Below, piece after piece: positions 24,687 to 37,136 of a DNA stretch of 64,000 nt. Within the stretch, counting starts at the first letter, position 1. Each line of letters starts with the position of its first letter. Origin of the DNA: Apostichopus parvimensis (lineage: Eukaryota; Echinodermata; Holothuroidea; Aspidochirotida; Stichopodidae); the NCBI GenBank assembly GCA_000934455.1, contig KN882256.1, forward strand, positions 273,877-337,876, written 5' to 3'. Under the pieces are notes generated by a model that was not told the DNA's origin, did no database searches, and worked only from the letters and a program-made list of their open reading frames with translations. Position numbers and translations under genes: made by a program.

Positions 24687-27600
24687 CTGCAATGGGAAGT
24701 AGCAGTTCTGCATTAACATGTACATTGTGTCTCAATATTCCAATCAAGTGCGATGACGTCTAATGGAATCTGTCTACACAAAAATGACCTTAAAGTGAAC
24801 GTTCTTGCATATTTTACAAGTGTCATTCATCTCCCATGTATATGTTGTTTTAGTTTTCATGCTAGGATATAAACCTAAAGCACTAACACAAAGCCAGCAA
24901 CCAATAGAACTGACACTGATTTATATGGATTGATCCTTTTTGTCATGGGTTATTTGAGTAGTCTGTATGTTATACCGTTATAAAAATGACAAGGGTTGCT
25001 TGGGATATAGTAATTTTGATCAACTTTCAGAATATGCCAGTTGTAACTTTTAGTTGTTGGAAACTGCTGTTGGGTGTTGTCTGGGAAAGCAGGAAAAATA
25101 AGATATTAGGTATGCATTTATTGATATAAATAACATGCAATAAAATGAAACGTAACTGGCAATGAATTGCCTGTGTGGGCGAGGTATGTTGGGGCAACAC
25201 AATTTTAGGTCTCATAGGATATGATTGATTGAATAATTTATAATGAATGACACAGAAACAAGAACATGCTGAGCATTGTCTTTAAGTTGTGAAACAATTA
25301 ACACAAGTCATACCATTTAGTGGCCTCCTACAACCTTTTAGTTGCCCATGACTTGTCCTTGCTGCCTATCAACCAACACACCTTGGAAGCTGTTTCAACC
25401 AAGTGAAGTGAAGAGTGGTAGTAATTAAGAAACAAACTATCACCATATCATTATGCAGCGAAAATGGGACCATTAGATTGTGTAACATGTGAACATGTAT
25501 AAAGTTATTGATTGACCTTATAGAGAGTAATCTGGTGATTGTCATGATATGACAACATTTCACAGCTTTTTATTTTTAAACAAGAGCCGAGGGCTACGTG
25601 ATTCCTTGCCTTTGGTACAAAATCATGAGATAAATGAAAGGTCAATTAATTAGTCCTCAAAATAATATACTGATTACGACTAACATATATGCCTATATCT
25701 GTTAATTGGTTTGCCATCTTAGATTGATCCCTCCCTGTCCAAAAAAAAGAAATTGAAATATGGTGGAAAAATGTAGGCCTAATAAAATGTTTAAATTTTG
25801 TCTTAATCCTAAGCTGCTGTCAGAGCTATATTTTTTTTCCTCTTAATGTGATGTTTTAATCATTCAGTCCATACTCATAACACTCATTAGTTTTGGGCTA
25901 GGACTACACACATTCGAGATTTGGACGCAATTTCCTGATATCTGTGATGACGCAAAACAAGTTTGGAATAGACCTAGACTAGGCCTAACGTTAGTAATAT
26001 TACCCTAGGCTAGTATTTATATCACCCACAACGGCCCTACTACTAATACAGGCCTAGGCATAACTTAGACCTAGGCTACTGAGTACTGTGCTGTATAACA
26101 GACTATCGGACCCCCGGACAGGGTGCGTGAAAGGTATCGAGGTGTGTCAACTATTAGTGTAACATGACGCACCCCTGAATCAGTAACATGACGCACCAAT
26201 CGCTGATTTTGACTTAGGCCCACCTTTGAAGACAAATTTGACGCACTCATCGACAGAATTTGACTTACCAAGGTGACGCACATATTCCACTATCTATTGT
26301 AGGGTCATGGATTTTGCGCGATCACGTAAATTACCATGCACGGAATCACTGGAAAAGTCACGGACGGAATTGTACGGAAAGTAAGTTTGCAATTACACGC
26401 AATTTTGTGAAAAATGTTACAGCTTTTGTAGCATAATAATGTTTTGCAATCGTGTGCGTAATGCCATATAGATCAGCCATTCTCATTGGTTATCACGTCC
26501 GTATAAATACGGTAAAATGTACCCAACTTCGCGAACGATGATTGATACTTCGTCTCAGTACACGTTAACTGTAATTTTATGTTGTAATAATTTGTTATAA
26601 AGCACGCGATTAGTGGTTCAATCCTACCACGTGTAGTTTGGGTTATAAGAACAATTTCCGGGAACCAAATTTTAGGTTAAACGAACCAAAAATCGGGAGT
26701 ATATTAGGCAAGGTCGTAAGCCCGGGGGTTGGCCTATTTTTCGGGAGCCTCCCGGCGAAATCGGGAAGCTACAAGCCATGTCGGACCGTTTACAATATTT
26801 GTTTTCAGTATTTCACCTCTGGTGACCTCAGATGACCTTTGACCCCTACCAATAACAATAGGGATCATCTACTCACCATGATTAACAAATATACCAAGTA
26901 TGAACTCAGTTGACGTTTCCCCTGTCAAGCTATGGTGTTTACAAGATTTTCACTCTTTGACCTGTGTTGACCTCAATTGACCTGACCCCAAAACAATAGG
27001 GACTGAGAACTCACCATGTAGGATCTACCTACCAAGTATGAGTTTCATCAAAGTTGAACTTCTTGAGATATCGTGTTTACAAGCAGTGTCACAGACACAC
27101 ACATACATACAAGCGTGACTGAATAGATTCCTTTTACCTCCGGCAATGAATAAAAAATGGGAAAGACAAATATGAAGAGATTATTTGCTTTATACAATGA
27201 TAGAACAAAACAGTAGCTAAAATACACACAAGCTTTCACACACACAAACACACAGACCAGCAAAGTTGAAGTCAGACATACTTGTCTGACGCAGTCGCAG
27301 GGGTCGACAGTCCTGCTTGCCCCGTGCTCTGGCTGCAAACAGTTGATGGCTGTTGTGGCTGGCAGTGTCTGATGGAGAATAAATAGTCATGACCCCATTT
27401 TGTGGCCCCTTGCTCAAGATGCCACAACTAGAACACAATGGTGCTGGTTGTTCTTTTGCATGTCATACATATACTTATTTAAACATCCTACTTGTGCAGT
27501 GGTGCAAGTGCTAACATGGCTTATGCCTTTGTCACCCTGAGTTATAGTGACTATAGTGACTAATTAAATGATCTTTCGATCTCAATTTCCTAAACACCAC

Positions 27601-28799
27601 ATATATGTACACATCCCATAATCATTCAATTTAATCTGTAAAAGTATTTTGTATATTTTCACAAAATGGTAACGAGAACACCGATGGTGCTGTAGCTCGA
27701 TCATACTATGTATCGGCCAAGAAGCACTAGCCAAAGGCTAAAACTTACCCCTAGATGACTTTTTGGCCTGAATTCCGAAATGCAACCATTCATTGGCCAA
27801 TTATGGTTCTTGCAATATACCATGGCTATCCATTTTAATCTGCTGGAGGAGAAACCTTTTGTCGTTGTCACCCCACAAGTAGCAGCTTTGGGCCGAAATG
27901 ACCAGTTATATGACTTTTGACCAGATATTGCTTAACATCCTATGTGTACCATTAGAAGAAGGAAATTGACCTCTATATGACCTTTGTACTTAACATTTCA
28001 GAACACCCATGTACCATATTGGCCAATAATAACAGCTGTATGAGAAGCATTTTGACCCGCAGATGACCATTAACTGGAATTTCCTGAACACGAAATATGT
28101 ACTACTGGTCAATGATGTCACTGACCAACTATCAGAATAATCGAACTTAATCTGCAGGAAAGGAAGACTTTTGAGATTTTTTTTTGGGGGGGGGGGGTTG
28201 AAGGAACCTGTTCAATGTAAAACCAATACAAAATACAGACTTTTGAAAACCCTCTTACACAGGAACTAAAAAGTCCAAAAATGATAATAGATATGAAAGA
28301 AGAAATTCATTGACTTTTTAAATATCAACTTGCATTTTTATAGCAGGCTGTATAGTACTGTGTAGACTGCATAGCAGCCTAGCTTCATAAGGTCCAGACA
28401 TCAATATGCATGGACAATCCATTTGTAATTAATTTGATTAACAGATAATTAACAGGGAATTTAAAACTCCATATTTGGGATGTGGGGTTTGACATGCACC
28501 TTTTTCATCTGTGCAAGATTAAAGGCAATCCGCTGCATATGTCACTTGTCCTTTAATCAATTCTTGACAGATTGATATATACATACACATATATATAGAT
28601 AGTGCACCACGATATCACAATAGCTCACACCAGTATATTGGTATGAATTAAAACTATAAACGGAAACAATTCGTAGTATATGATAGTCACTAAGAAAACC
28701 GGTATAATACCACCAGATCAACTGTTTAAGTATCTACCAAGGCCAGTATACGTTGCAACATGTACCAGTAACAAGTCAATAAAACTCATTGGGAAACTC
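24687..28799. other. HECT-gene intron region with one weak linker exon
   Basis: On the minus strand, a CCATCAG acceptor near 27371 and a GTATGT donor near 27282 bracket a Ser/Thr/Gln-rich stretch (STVCSQSTGQAG) that could be a linker exon. The rest is AGGTCA-type repeats (26810-27080, 27550-28150), a TAGGCCTA cluster near 25970-26080 and TTAA-element copy B. Confidence 0.35.
28150..28552 (+). mobile_element. TTAA-flanked non-autonomous element, copy B (5' truncated)
   Basis: The right end is CATATGTCACTTGTCCT followed by TTAA at 28553-28556. Interior words match copy A (12357-12893) and copy C (30181-30989) in the same order. The left end is lost near a poly-G run at about 28185-28198. Confidence 0.6.
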
Positions 28800-28975
28800 A
28801 TTGAACAGAGTCTCCCGCAGCCATTGCAGCATGAAGAATAAGCTTCTTGTGGCCAAGGCCAGCAGCCTTCAAGACTTTTTTTCTCATGTCAGGGATTCTG
28901 TATTTCTTTAAAAAAAGAATGAACATATTGGGAACTAGAGCACCAATGGTGCAGAGCTCATACCAAATATTTAAC
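28800..28975 (-). CDS. Likely 5' exon of the HECT ligase gene
   Basis: After a TTGTACAG acceptor the minus strand reads a helix-rich stretch with ELCTIGALVPNMFIL, like the end of a SAM domain. It then has MRKKVLKAAGLGHKKLIL, a segment typical of the N-terminal part of invertebrate G2E3-like HECT proteins. The frame then stops at 28800. The neighbouring frame continues with LRETLFNEFPN, which also fits the family, so a single-base shift lies near 28830. No splice donor was found after it. I assign it to the ligase from strand, position and family resemblance. Confidence 0.5.
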
Positions 28976-30180
28976 CTGTACAATTACAATGACGAATAAC
29001 AATGCCTATTTTACTTTTGACTATTACAACTACCTAACAGTTATTATATGCCAAAACCTCATATTCGTACAATACAAAATGCGACATTTCTTGTGTTTCT
29101 CATAATGATTTCAAATGCCTCAGAGGGGACTGAATGATGACTGTGGGAAAAGAAGCATTTTCAGTGTTTTGATAATATGAAAAAAAATTAGCAGTAGATG
29201 ACCACTGACGACAAATCCCGGAAAACCACTCAGTGATGAAGCACTACAATAGTATCTATATGACAATCAATCAAGATTGCCATAAACACTGTAGGAAAAG
29301 ATTCATTTTCGGTGTTTTCCGGAAATTACCAAAAATGACCACTTAGATGACAACTGACCCTAAATCCCTGAACACCCTGAATGAAGCCCAACCCAACCAT
29401 CATTATAACAAACACCCAAGACTCTGCAATTGAATCTGTAGGAGAAGAAGCATTTTTTGTATTTCCATTAAATTACCCAAATTTATCACTAGATGACCAC
29501 TGACCCCCAAACCATGACCACCAATGATGACCCATTACCCACCCATCATTGTGTCCAAGTTCCATAAAAATCTGTCAAAGCATGTATGCAGGAGGTAACA
29601 TTGAAATAAATTGTTGACAGATAGACAGACGCAGCATGATCACAATAGCTCACACCAGTATACTGGTATGAGCTCAAAATCTAAATCAATTACTTGGGCT
29701 GGGGTAATGCACCATGCATTTACCTTTTGAAAATGACAGACAAAACATATAACACACATCTGAAAGTTTGATGGGATATGAAAATAAAGCTATAGCAATA
29801 CCATACCCTGCTGGGAGACACCTGTGTGGACATATTACTCTACTACCAGATATATTGGAATATAGTGATAGGCACATACGTGTGTGTGAACTGAAATATA
29901 TTCTAGGCCATGGTCATGTCAACTTTGCTTGAATCCAGTCCAGTTTACAAACATCTAGTTTTCAAGTCGCTGCAAACGACTTGAGTCATGGCTCGTGATT
30001 CGAGTCATTTGCCCTGACTCGAGACTCAACTCTTATTATGCTTGAGTTCGAGTCAAGTCATTTTCACTGGTGACTCAAGTCCGAGTCAGGCAAGATAATA
30101 AAAACTTCATGGTTCTGAGGATATGATAAATGAATAGTGGCATTATAGGATTGAAATGAGATAATTATTAGTAATATTAA

Positions 30181-30989
30181 AGGACAAGTGACATGAAAAT
30201 TTGACTTTTAGAATTCAAATACTATATGATCACTAAATGATCACCCTCCATGCGGATCTTCACTCGAATGAAATGTGAAAATGAAAAATTAAGACGTACA
30301 CGCAATATATCTTGTGACTTCAAGGTTGAAGGGCCGGGGCGGTGACCGTATCAACCTGTTCAATGGATGTAAAATCAATGCAAAACACACACACACTTTG
30401 AAAATTTCTTACATGCACAGGAATAACGATTTGAATGACAGGTCACAAAAATCTAGCAAAGATATGAAAGAAGACATTCATTTCCTTTTTTTTGGAAATA
30501 TCAACTTCCATTTTCAAATACAGAGGTATCAAAAATCAGCAAATACTGTGTAGACTCCATATATCACCCTTAATTGCCCCCCTCCCCCTCCCCCTGACGT
30601 CGGCGAGTGTGGACAGATTAATTGATTGTAGTTAATCAGATTAACAGAACAACACAGGGAGTTTAAGACTAAAAATTTGGGATGTAGGGTTTTGACATAC
30701 GCTCTTTTCATCTGTACAGGTTTAAACCTTTGCGTGTATGGTTTCCACGTGCAAAAAGTATATTTTATAGAAAGCTGAGACATAAAGAAATCCACAATTT
30801 TTATTTTTGACATGTTGGGTGACAACTGGTTTATGTTGTTGCCATGGAATCTTAGTTTTATGATCCAGTCGTTTCTTTTGTAGAGGAATATTAAGTATTG
30901 TACACAATCGGGACTTTCTTGACGTAAGGAATATAAGGTATTGTACAGGCAAAGGGTTAAATGCAATCCGCTGCATGTCTATTGTCCAT
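30181..30989 (+). mobile_element. TTAA-flanked non-autonomous element, copy C
   Basis: The left end is TTAA (30177-30180) followed by AGGACAAGTGACATG. The right end is a worn CATGTCTATTGTCC. The interior matches copy A and holds an extra insert near 30730-30960. A partial reverse-orientation copy appears at about 31560-31880. Confidence 0.65.
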
Positions 30990-31559
30990 ATGACAACAAC
31001 AAGGAAGTATATAGACCAATTTGGGGGAGGGAGTGAAAGTCACTAAGAGTATGAAAATAAATTGTCATCATAAGCACCATCTACATGCACATACTCACTA
31101 TAGTAGGTTAAGCCAAACAGACAAAGTTTAGGGTGGTTGACGACCTCTTCTTTTTTTGGGCATATGGTGCAAACAGATTGGAGACATGCCTACGTGCATC
31201 TGTGTGGAGATGAGAAAAATACAACATTAAAGCCAATATTGTCACAGTGTCAGATTAAATGGAGCTTTACAGGTCACTTTTTAAGTCATTAGATCAGAAA
31301 CAGGCGAAGTACCCTCACTCGACCACTTTTTGTTCGTAATTATTTACCACCAGGCACCACCTTACGGCTTGACGTTTCCTTGAATGAACTCATATAATTG
31401 CATACTTCCACAGAATTGTCAAAATTGACAATATCGCATAATAATCCAGTTAAATTTACTGTTTGACCCAAATATGACCATTTAGGGTCATAATAACCGT
31501 AGATGACCTTTGACCTATAAAACCTGAGAAAAACTCTTTTTTTTGGTGTATTCACAAAA

Positions 31560-31880
31560 GAAGTTAATGAAATTCCTCTTCCATATCTTTTCCATAATTT
31601 GTCAGTTTGTATTCAGATACAGGTGTTAATTGGTTTCTTACAGATTTTTTAAATAAAAGTATATGTTTTGGACTTATTTTGTATTAGACAGTTTCTCGTG
31701 GTTCCCCCCCCCCCCCACATGTGACAAGATATGTTGCACAATAGCAGATGTGTCTTATCTTTATAAACACATGGGCTCAAAGTCGGTCTGGAGTTTGGAT
31801 TTCATCAATGTACTTAATATAAGGTACAAAAATAACTGAAGCCAAGCTTATACATGTCACTTGCATTTGGTCTTTAAATG
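31560..31880 (-). mobile_element. TTAA-type element, partial copy D
   Basis: The end word ACATGTCACTTG followed by TTTGGTCTTTAAA at 31850-31877 is the inverted end of the family in copies A-C. The interior words CCATATCTTTTCC and TGTGACAAGATATGTTG also match. The far end is not preserved. Confidence 0.5.
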
Positions 31881-31995
31881 GTATTATCCGTGTACGCTGA
31901 CTTTTAAGATGTAACATAACCAATTACTAGTGTGTATGTATGTATGTATTTATGTATGTATGTATATATATATACATATATGTATATATATATGT

Positions 31996-32085
31996 NNNNN
32001 NNNNNNNNNNNNNNNNNNNNNNNNNNNNNNNNNNNNNNNNNNNNNNNNNNNNNNNNNNNNNNNNNNNNNNNNNNNNNNNNNNNNN
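31996..32085. other. Assembly gap, 90 N
   Basis: The gap is flanked on the left by a TATG/TA microsatellite, which probably caused it. Its true length is unknown, so the 31.9-kb size of the giant element is approximate. Confidence 0.98.
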
Positions 32086-32397
32086 GTTGTTGTGGTTGTG
32101 AAGAACATATCCATCTATATGTGTAAATAGTGTAATAGGTGTAAATAGTAATATAATAAAGGCCTGGATAAGTTTCATCAGTGTGACGTAAGGTGATAAT
32201 AGAATCAGGACTAGGCTTATGCTAGGCTTTAAGAAACCCAGTACTTATCATGGTACCTTGTCTGCTTGGGCCAGCTGCCTCCTGGGAACTTAGAAGATGT
32301 GCTCGGCACCGACTGATCAAGATGGCATGCCTCCCAAAGCCTTGAATTCGTAGCTGTTCAAATTGACCAGCATTCATTAGTGTTGCACCCTCTGGTG

Positions 32398-35055
32398 CAG
32401 TGGTTCTTAACCTGGGTTCGACCGAACCCCAGGGGTTCGGTGAGCCAGTCTCAGGGGTTCGGCAGAAGTCCTCTGAAACATATTGACAATTTGTGTTTTT
32501 TGTATATCGCAAAATCAGGCCATGCACTAAATCAATACGATTCTGTCGTCACAACGGAATTTACGTAAATATCTAACGGTCCGTCAACAAAGGTAAGAAA
32601 TACATTCCTAAATACTGTAGTAATTGTTTTACCAAACTGTACCGAACTGCTAAGTCATCTAAGAAGTATTTATAGCAGTGGGGAGCCAGTCCCAGCGGTT
32701 CGGCAGAAGTCCTCTGAATTTTTTTAAAATTTTGTGTTTTTCGTTTTCATTTTAATAAAATTTCGCGAAATCGAGCCACACACTAATTCAATACGATTGT
32801 GTCGCCACAAAGAAATGGACGTAAATTTCTAACGGTCCGTCAACAAAGGTAAGAAATACATTCCTAAATACTGTATTGTTGTAACAAAGTGTACGAAACT
32901 GCAGCTAAGTCTAAGTATTTTCTTTTCAGCCCACAGTATGTCGAGCAAAAATAGAAAGTGGTCAGAGGATTATGTGCGTTACGGGTTCACGTGTTTGACG
33001 GAACGTGATGGAAGTCAGCGTCCTCAATGCATGATTTGCAATGTCAAGTTGAGCAACTCCAGCCTAGCACCATCAAAACTACGTGAACACTTCATAAAAC
33101 TGCACGGCGAACAGCGGTACAGAGATGCAACGCTGGATGAATTCAAATTGAAGAGAGCCCGATTTGATGCAAGTGCTACCTTGCCCGCTCTTGGCTTCGC
33201 TCCAATTGACAAACCGATCCTTATTGCATCATATGAAGTTGCATACCTGATCGCAAAGCAGGGCAAACCGCATACAGTTGGAGAGACACTCATCAAACCA
33301 GCTGCATTGAAGATGGCCAACATCATGCTGGGAAAAGCTGCTGCAGATAAGTTGTCTCTCATTCCACTCTCAAATGACACCATCAGCAGCAGGATCGACA
33401 ATATGAGCGTCGACATCCTCGCCCAGGTAGTTGAAGATTTAGTCACGAGCCCGACGAAATTCAGTCTTCAACTCGACGAGAGCACCGACGTTGCGGAAAT
33501 GAGTCAGCTCATTGTATTTGTTCGTTATGTAAAAGGAGAGGAGACTAAGGAAGAGTTTCTGTTTTGTAAGCCACTCACAACAACGACTAAGGCAGCTGAT
33601 GTGAAGAAGCTCGTGGACGACTTCTTCAGAAGTAATGGCATTTCGTGGAACAATGTGTCTGCAGTTTGCTCAGATGGAGCTCCAGCCATGCTGGGGTGCA
33701 AATCCGGTTTTGGAGCACTGGTGAAGGCCGATGCACCACACATCATCGTCACGCACTGTGTCCTACACAGGCATGCACTGGCATCAAAGTCGCTGCCTCC
33801 AAAACTGGCTGATGTTCTGAAAATTGTTGTGGAAACCGTGAATTATGTGCGAAGCCATGCTCTGAAACATCGCCTCTTCAAAGAACTGTGCAAGGAAATG
33901 GGCTCTGAATTCGAAGTACTTCTCTACCATTCCAATGTTCGGTGGTTATCACGAGGGAAGGTAGTGAGCCGTGTTTTCGCCTTGCGTGTAGAATTAGCCC
34001 TGTTTTTGAGAGAACACAAGCATCGCCATGCAACGCACTTTGACGAGTCGGAGTTCATCCTCGCCTTGGCATACTTGGCTGACATCTTCGGCGCACTCAA
34101 TCATCTCAATTGCCAGATGCAGGGCGGTGGAGTGAATATCATTGAAGCTGAAGAAAAGCTTTGTGCTTTCCGAAGGAAGTTACCATTGTGGAGGCGACGA
34201 ACAGAGAACAACAACTTCGCGAATTTTTCTCTACTAGATGAGTGTGTAAGTGGGATCGAAGACGAGAATGAAGTTGGAGGCACTGGTGTACCAGAGGAAC
34301 TGAAGCAAGGGATTGCCACACACTTGGACGAGTTGGGAAAGTCATTTGATGGTTACTTCCATGACAAAGATATCCATCAATATCCAACATGGGTGCGGCA
34401 GCCATTTACTTTCGATGTTGCAACAGCAGATATGAACGATCCATACCTCGATGACCTCATCGAACTTCAGCACAGCCAGACTCAACAACAACTCTTTGGT
34501 ACAACAACACTCTGAACATTTTGGTGTCGACAAATGGAAGGGTATCCTCGCATTGCTAAAGCTGCCCTTGAGATTCCTCACACCATTCGTTACGTCATAC
34601 CTCTGTGAGCAAGGGTTTTCAAGATTGGTGGAGATTAAAACCAAGAAAAGGAGCAGGCTTGATTGCGAAAATGATATGAGAGTGGCCCTTGCCAAAACGA
34701 AGCCACGCATTTCCCAGATTGCCACCCGACAACAAGAACAAAAGACACATTAAGATGCAATTTGTAGTGTTTGTTCATATTAGGTACTGTGTACGGCAGA
34801 AAATAATCTCATTTAGGTGAAACATTAAGATGCAATTTGTAGGGTTTGTTGATATTTGGTACTGTGTACGGCAGATAATAATGTCATTTAGGTATGCTAT
34901 ATAGCACCAAATCGCATCTAAGGGCACTTGAAAATGCAAAAAAATTCCAAAGGGGAGGGGGGCACCCCCTCCCCCAGGACGGCGATCAGGGGTTCGGTGA
35001 GCGGTCGGTGGGTTTCGTTAGGGTTCGACTGCCTTGGAAAGGTTAAGAACCACTG
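32398..35055 (+). mobile_element. hAT transposon nested in the HECT ligase gene
   Basis: The ends are CAGTGGTTCTTAACCTGGG and, inverted, GGTTAAGAACCACTG, the usual hAT form. TCTGGTG lies directly left of the left end and again four bases past the right end, so an 8-bp duplication is plausible but not clean. A 256-bp tandem duplication (about 32440-32935, holding CCGTCAACAAAGGTAAG twice) precedes the transposase. A 75-bp duplication (from 34749) follows it. The element lies between two HECT-gene exons, so it arrived after the giant transposon formed. Confidence 0.85.
32938..34753 (+). CDS. hAT transposase with BED zinc finger (ZBED5/SCAND3-like)
   Basis: The first ATG at 32938 begins MSSKNRKWSEDYVRYGF. 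A BED finger follows at residues 24-56, with Cys pair CMIC and a His pair in REHFIKLHG. The hAT catalytic core shows LQLDESTDVAEMSQL and CSDGAPAMLG with their Asp residues, followed by THCVLHRHALASK. The C-terminal dimerisation part, SYLCEQGFSRL and ENDMRVALAKTKPRI, is in another frame ending at 34753. The main frame runs 525 residues to a TGA at 34513, just before the conserved C-terminal block. A further frame change lies near 34545-34575. This copy is thus full length with two breaks and probably inactive. Its product would cut and paste hAT elements. Confidence 0.9.
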
Positions 35056-35931
35056 CGAGTCTGGTGTGACCTGTCAATTGTAAGAAGGAAATCTTTTAAT
35101 CAACAATCATGTCCGAAGCTTGTTGTACAAATCTCACACCTGAAAGTTTTGCATGATAAACAAAATGATACAGACAGCCTGGACAGAGATTGAGAGGCTG
35201 CAATGGTTGGGGTATCTTTAGGTTTTTCCATGTAAAAACACCAATTTTTGTATGCAAACAATTAATACACAAAAGGTGTCATGATTCCTTGCTGTTATTA
35301 TGGTGGGGGTACAAAGGGCACAAATTTACCTTTCACTGTTTTAAAATATAATACTTTGTACTGTATCTGATATATTGATGATCCTCTCAACTTGTGTGGA
35401 TCACTCTAATCTTGTGACACTATGCACACAGTGAGATGACAATATATAGAAGTCATTAAATATTTAACATACAACCAGTAAAAATTTGCTTGTATCCGGA
35501 GTATGAAATTTTCAGGCCAGTATTTAACCTACTAGGCCCAGCAATCAACGTTCAGCTATACTAGCTTAACAGTTAGGCCTAGCCTAACGTTAAGCCTTCA
35601 ATTAAGTTTATTATGCCTGGCTAGGCCTAGTCCATGATCAGAACCCAGTAATTACGGTACGTTACACAAACCTTCATACTAGGTCCTTGAAACGTGTACA
35701 CAAAATTTCCCCTCGATAAGCTGTGCAGATTGCACTGCGTTCTCTCACATGCCCATATGTTCATATTTACTTACGGAATTCACTCCCTTTATTCTTCACC
35801 TTTGACATAAACATATTTAATGGCAACTTCCTTAAATTAGGAGACAAATCTGGGCAAAGTTAACTTTATAGGCCACGCCTAAACTGACATAATTTTATCA
35901 AAATCGTCAACATTTGAAGGTTGTATAATAA
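35056..35931. other. Intron sequence right of the hAT element
   Basis: No gene is recognised here. A run of TAGGCCTA / CTAACGTTA words lies at 35540-35640. Confidence 0.4.
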
Positions 35932-36531
35932 GGTGCCCGTCGGCTGCACAGGCCCGTCGACTGCGCAGTCTAGCCTTACGTTCTATATCACCGTAGCAAC
36001 GTGATGGGATTGCAATTTATTAAGAAAAACAACATTGGCTACCATTTTTCTTCCAAAAAGAATCCGAAACTGGGCATTTCTCCTTTATTTGTACATAATA
36101 AATGAATATTTTGTGCAACAGTTGTTAATTTATATTACCAACAATAATCATGGTTTCCAAATTAATAATAAGCTTGCATCAGCAACTCATATGACGGTGG
36201 CACCTCAATTCGTGCACTTATTAATAAATAAAATATAACAATTTAATACTATATTAAGTCTAGTATCAACATTCGCGTCATTGTGTGAAGCCATCGATAT
36301 TTTCTACTGCACATCCGACGGGCACCTCTGGAAATATTATTTCACTATCATTTGCCATCTAAGAACTATTAGAATTTTCACCCTTTTCTACAAAACTTCA
36401 TCATGATATCGTGTATTTTTATCGGAATTCCAAATTTGTATCATTTAGAAAATATGTTTCGTGTTCCTCTTCAAAGTGTATTTAAGAATCTTTAGCTGAT
36501 GAAACTCTTAGGTGTGCAGCCGACGGGCACC
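35932..36531. mobile_element. Short TIR element with GGTGCCCGTCGG ends
   Basis: The left end GGTGCCCGTCGGCTGCACA matches the inverted right end exactly over 19 bases (36513-36531). A third copy of the end, with one difference, lies inside at 36308-36326 in the right-end orientation. No target duplication is clear and there is no open frame of note. Confidence 0.6.
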
Positions 36532-36879
36532 CCATTATGTAATATTCAGTGGCCAAGAGGTTTTATGTCGTAGGTCCTAGGACTAATTGTATTTGTTTGA
36601 AAAGTATTGTGATATAGGCCTAGGCCTATGTAAAGGTATAGGAATCAGTTATATAAAATTATATTAGATTTTTGGTCGGACTCTTATTGAGGGTAAATTC
36701 GGTGTACACGTTTCAAGGACCTTGTTATAGATTTGTGTAATTACTAACGTTAGGCCTGGGTCCTGATCATGGACCAGGCTAGGCCTAGCCCCCTGGCCTA
36801 GCCTAGTCCTATATATAGCTAGGCTCCAGCTACCCAAGGCCCATGCTAATAAACTTAAATGTGTGATGTTCATACATAC

Positions 36880-36945
36880 CCCTTCTCTCACAAAATTGTC
36901 AATCATCGTCTGGTCAAATCCCAATCTTCTTAAGATGGCTTCCAT
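36880..36945 (-). CDS. Likely first exon of the HECT ligase gene
   Basis: An ATG at 36945 reads MEAILRRLGFDQTMIDNFV and then REG before a GTATGT donor at 36879. This resembles the first helices of a SAM-like domain, as found at the start of G2E3-like proteins in invertebrates. It lies 0.46 kb from the right TIR and mirrors integrase exon 1 at the left end. The phase to the next visible exon (28975) does not match, so a further small exon is expected in between. Confidence is moderate because the exon is short. Confidence 0.55.
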
Positions 36946-37136
36946 TTTGCCATCACTTAACTAAGCTAGCTAGTTGACCACAGAGGCTGCTCAGTGCTAG
37001 GCACGCTAGGCTGCTCAGTGCTAGGCACTGTGATCGACCAGGTAACGTTCGCGTTAACCGGCCGGTCGCGACCGAAGGAGAAACAAGCTCCGCCCACCAA
37101 TGCATGCCTGCAATACCTAATTAACATAACCAGGCG

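Noticed and set aside
31927-32178. Open frames running through the N gap
   Set aside because: They consist of microsatellite plus unknown bases and carry no information.
33024-34725. Several minus-strand open frames within the hAT transposase
   Set aside because: They are antisense shadows of the well-supported plus-strand transposase.
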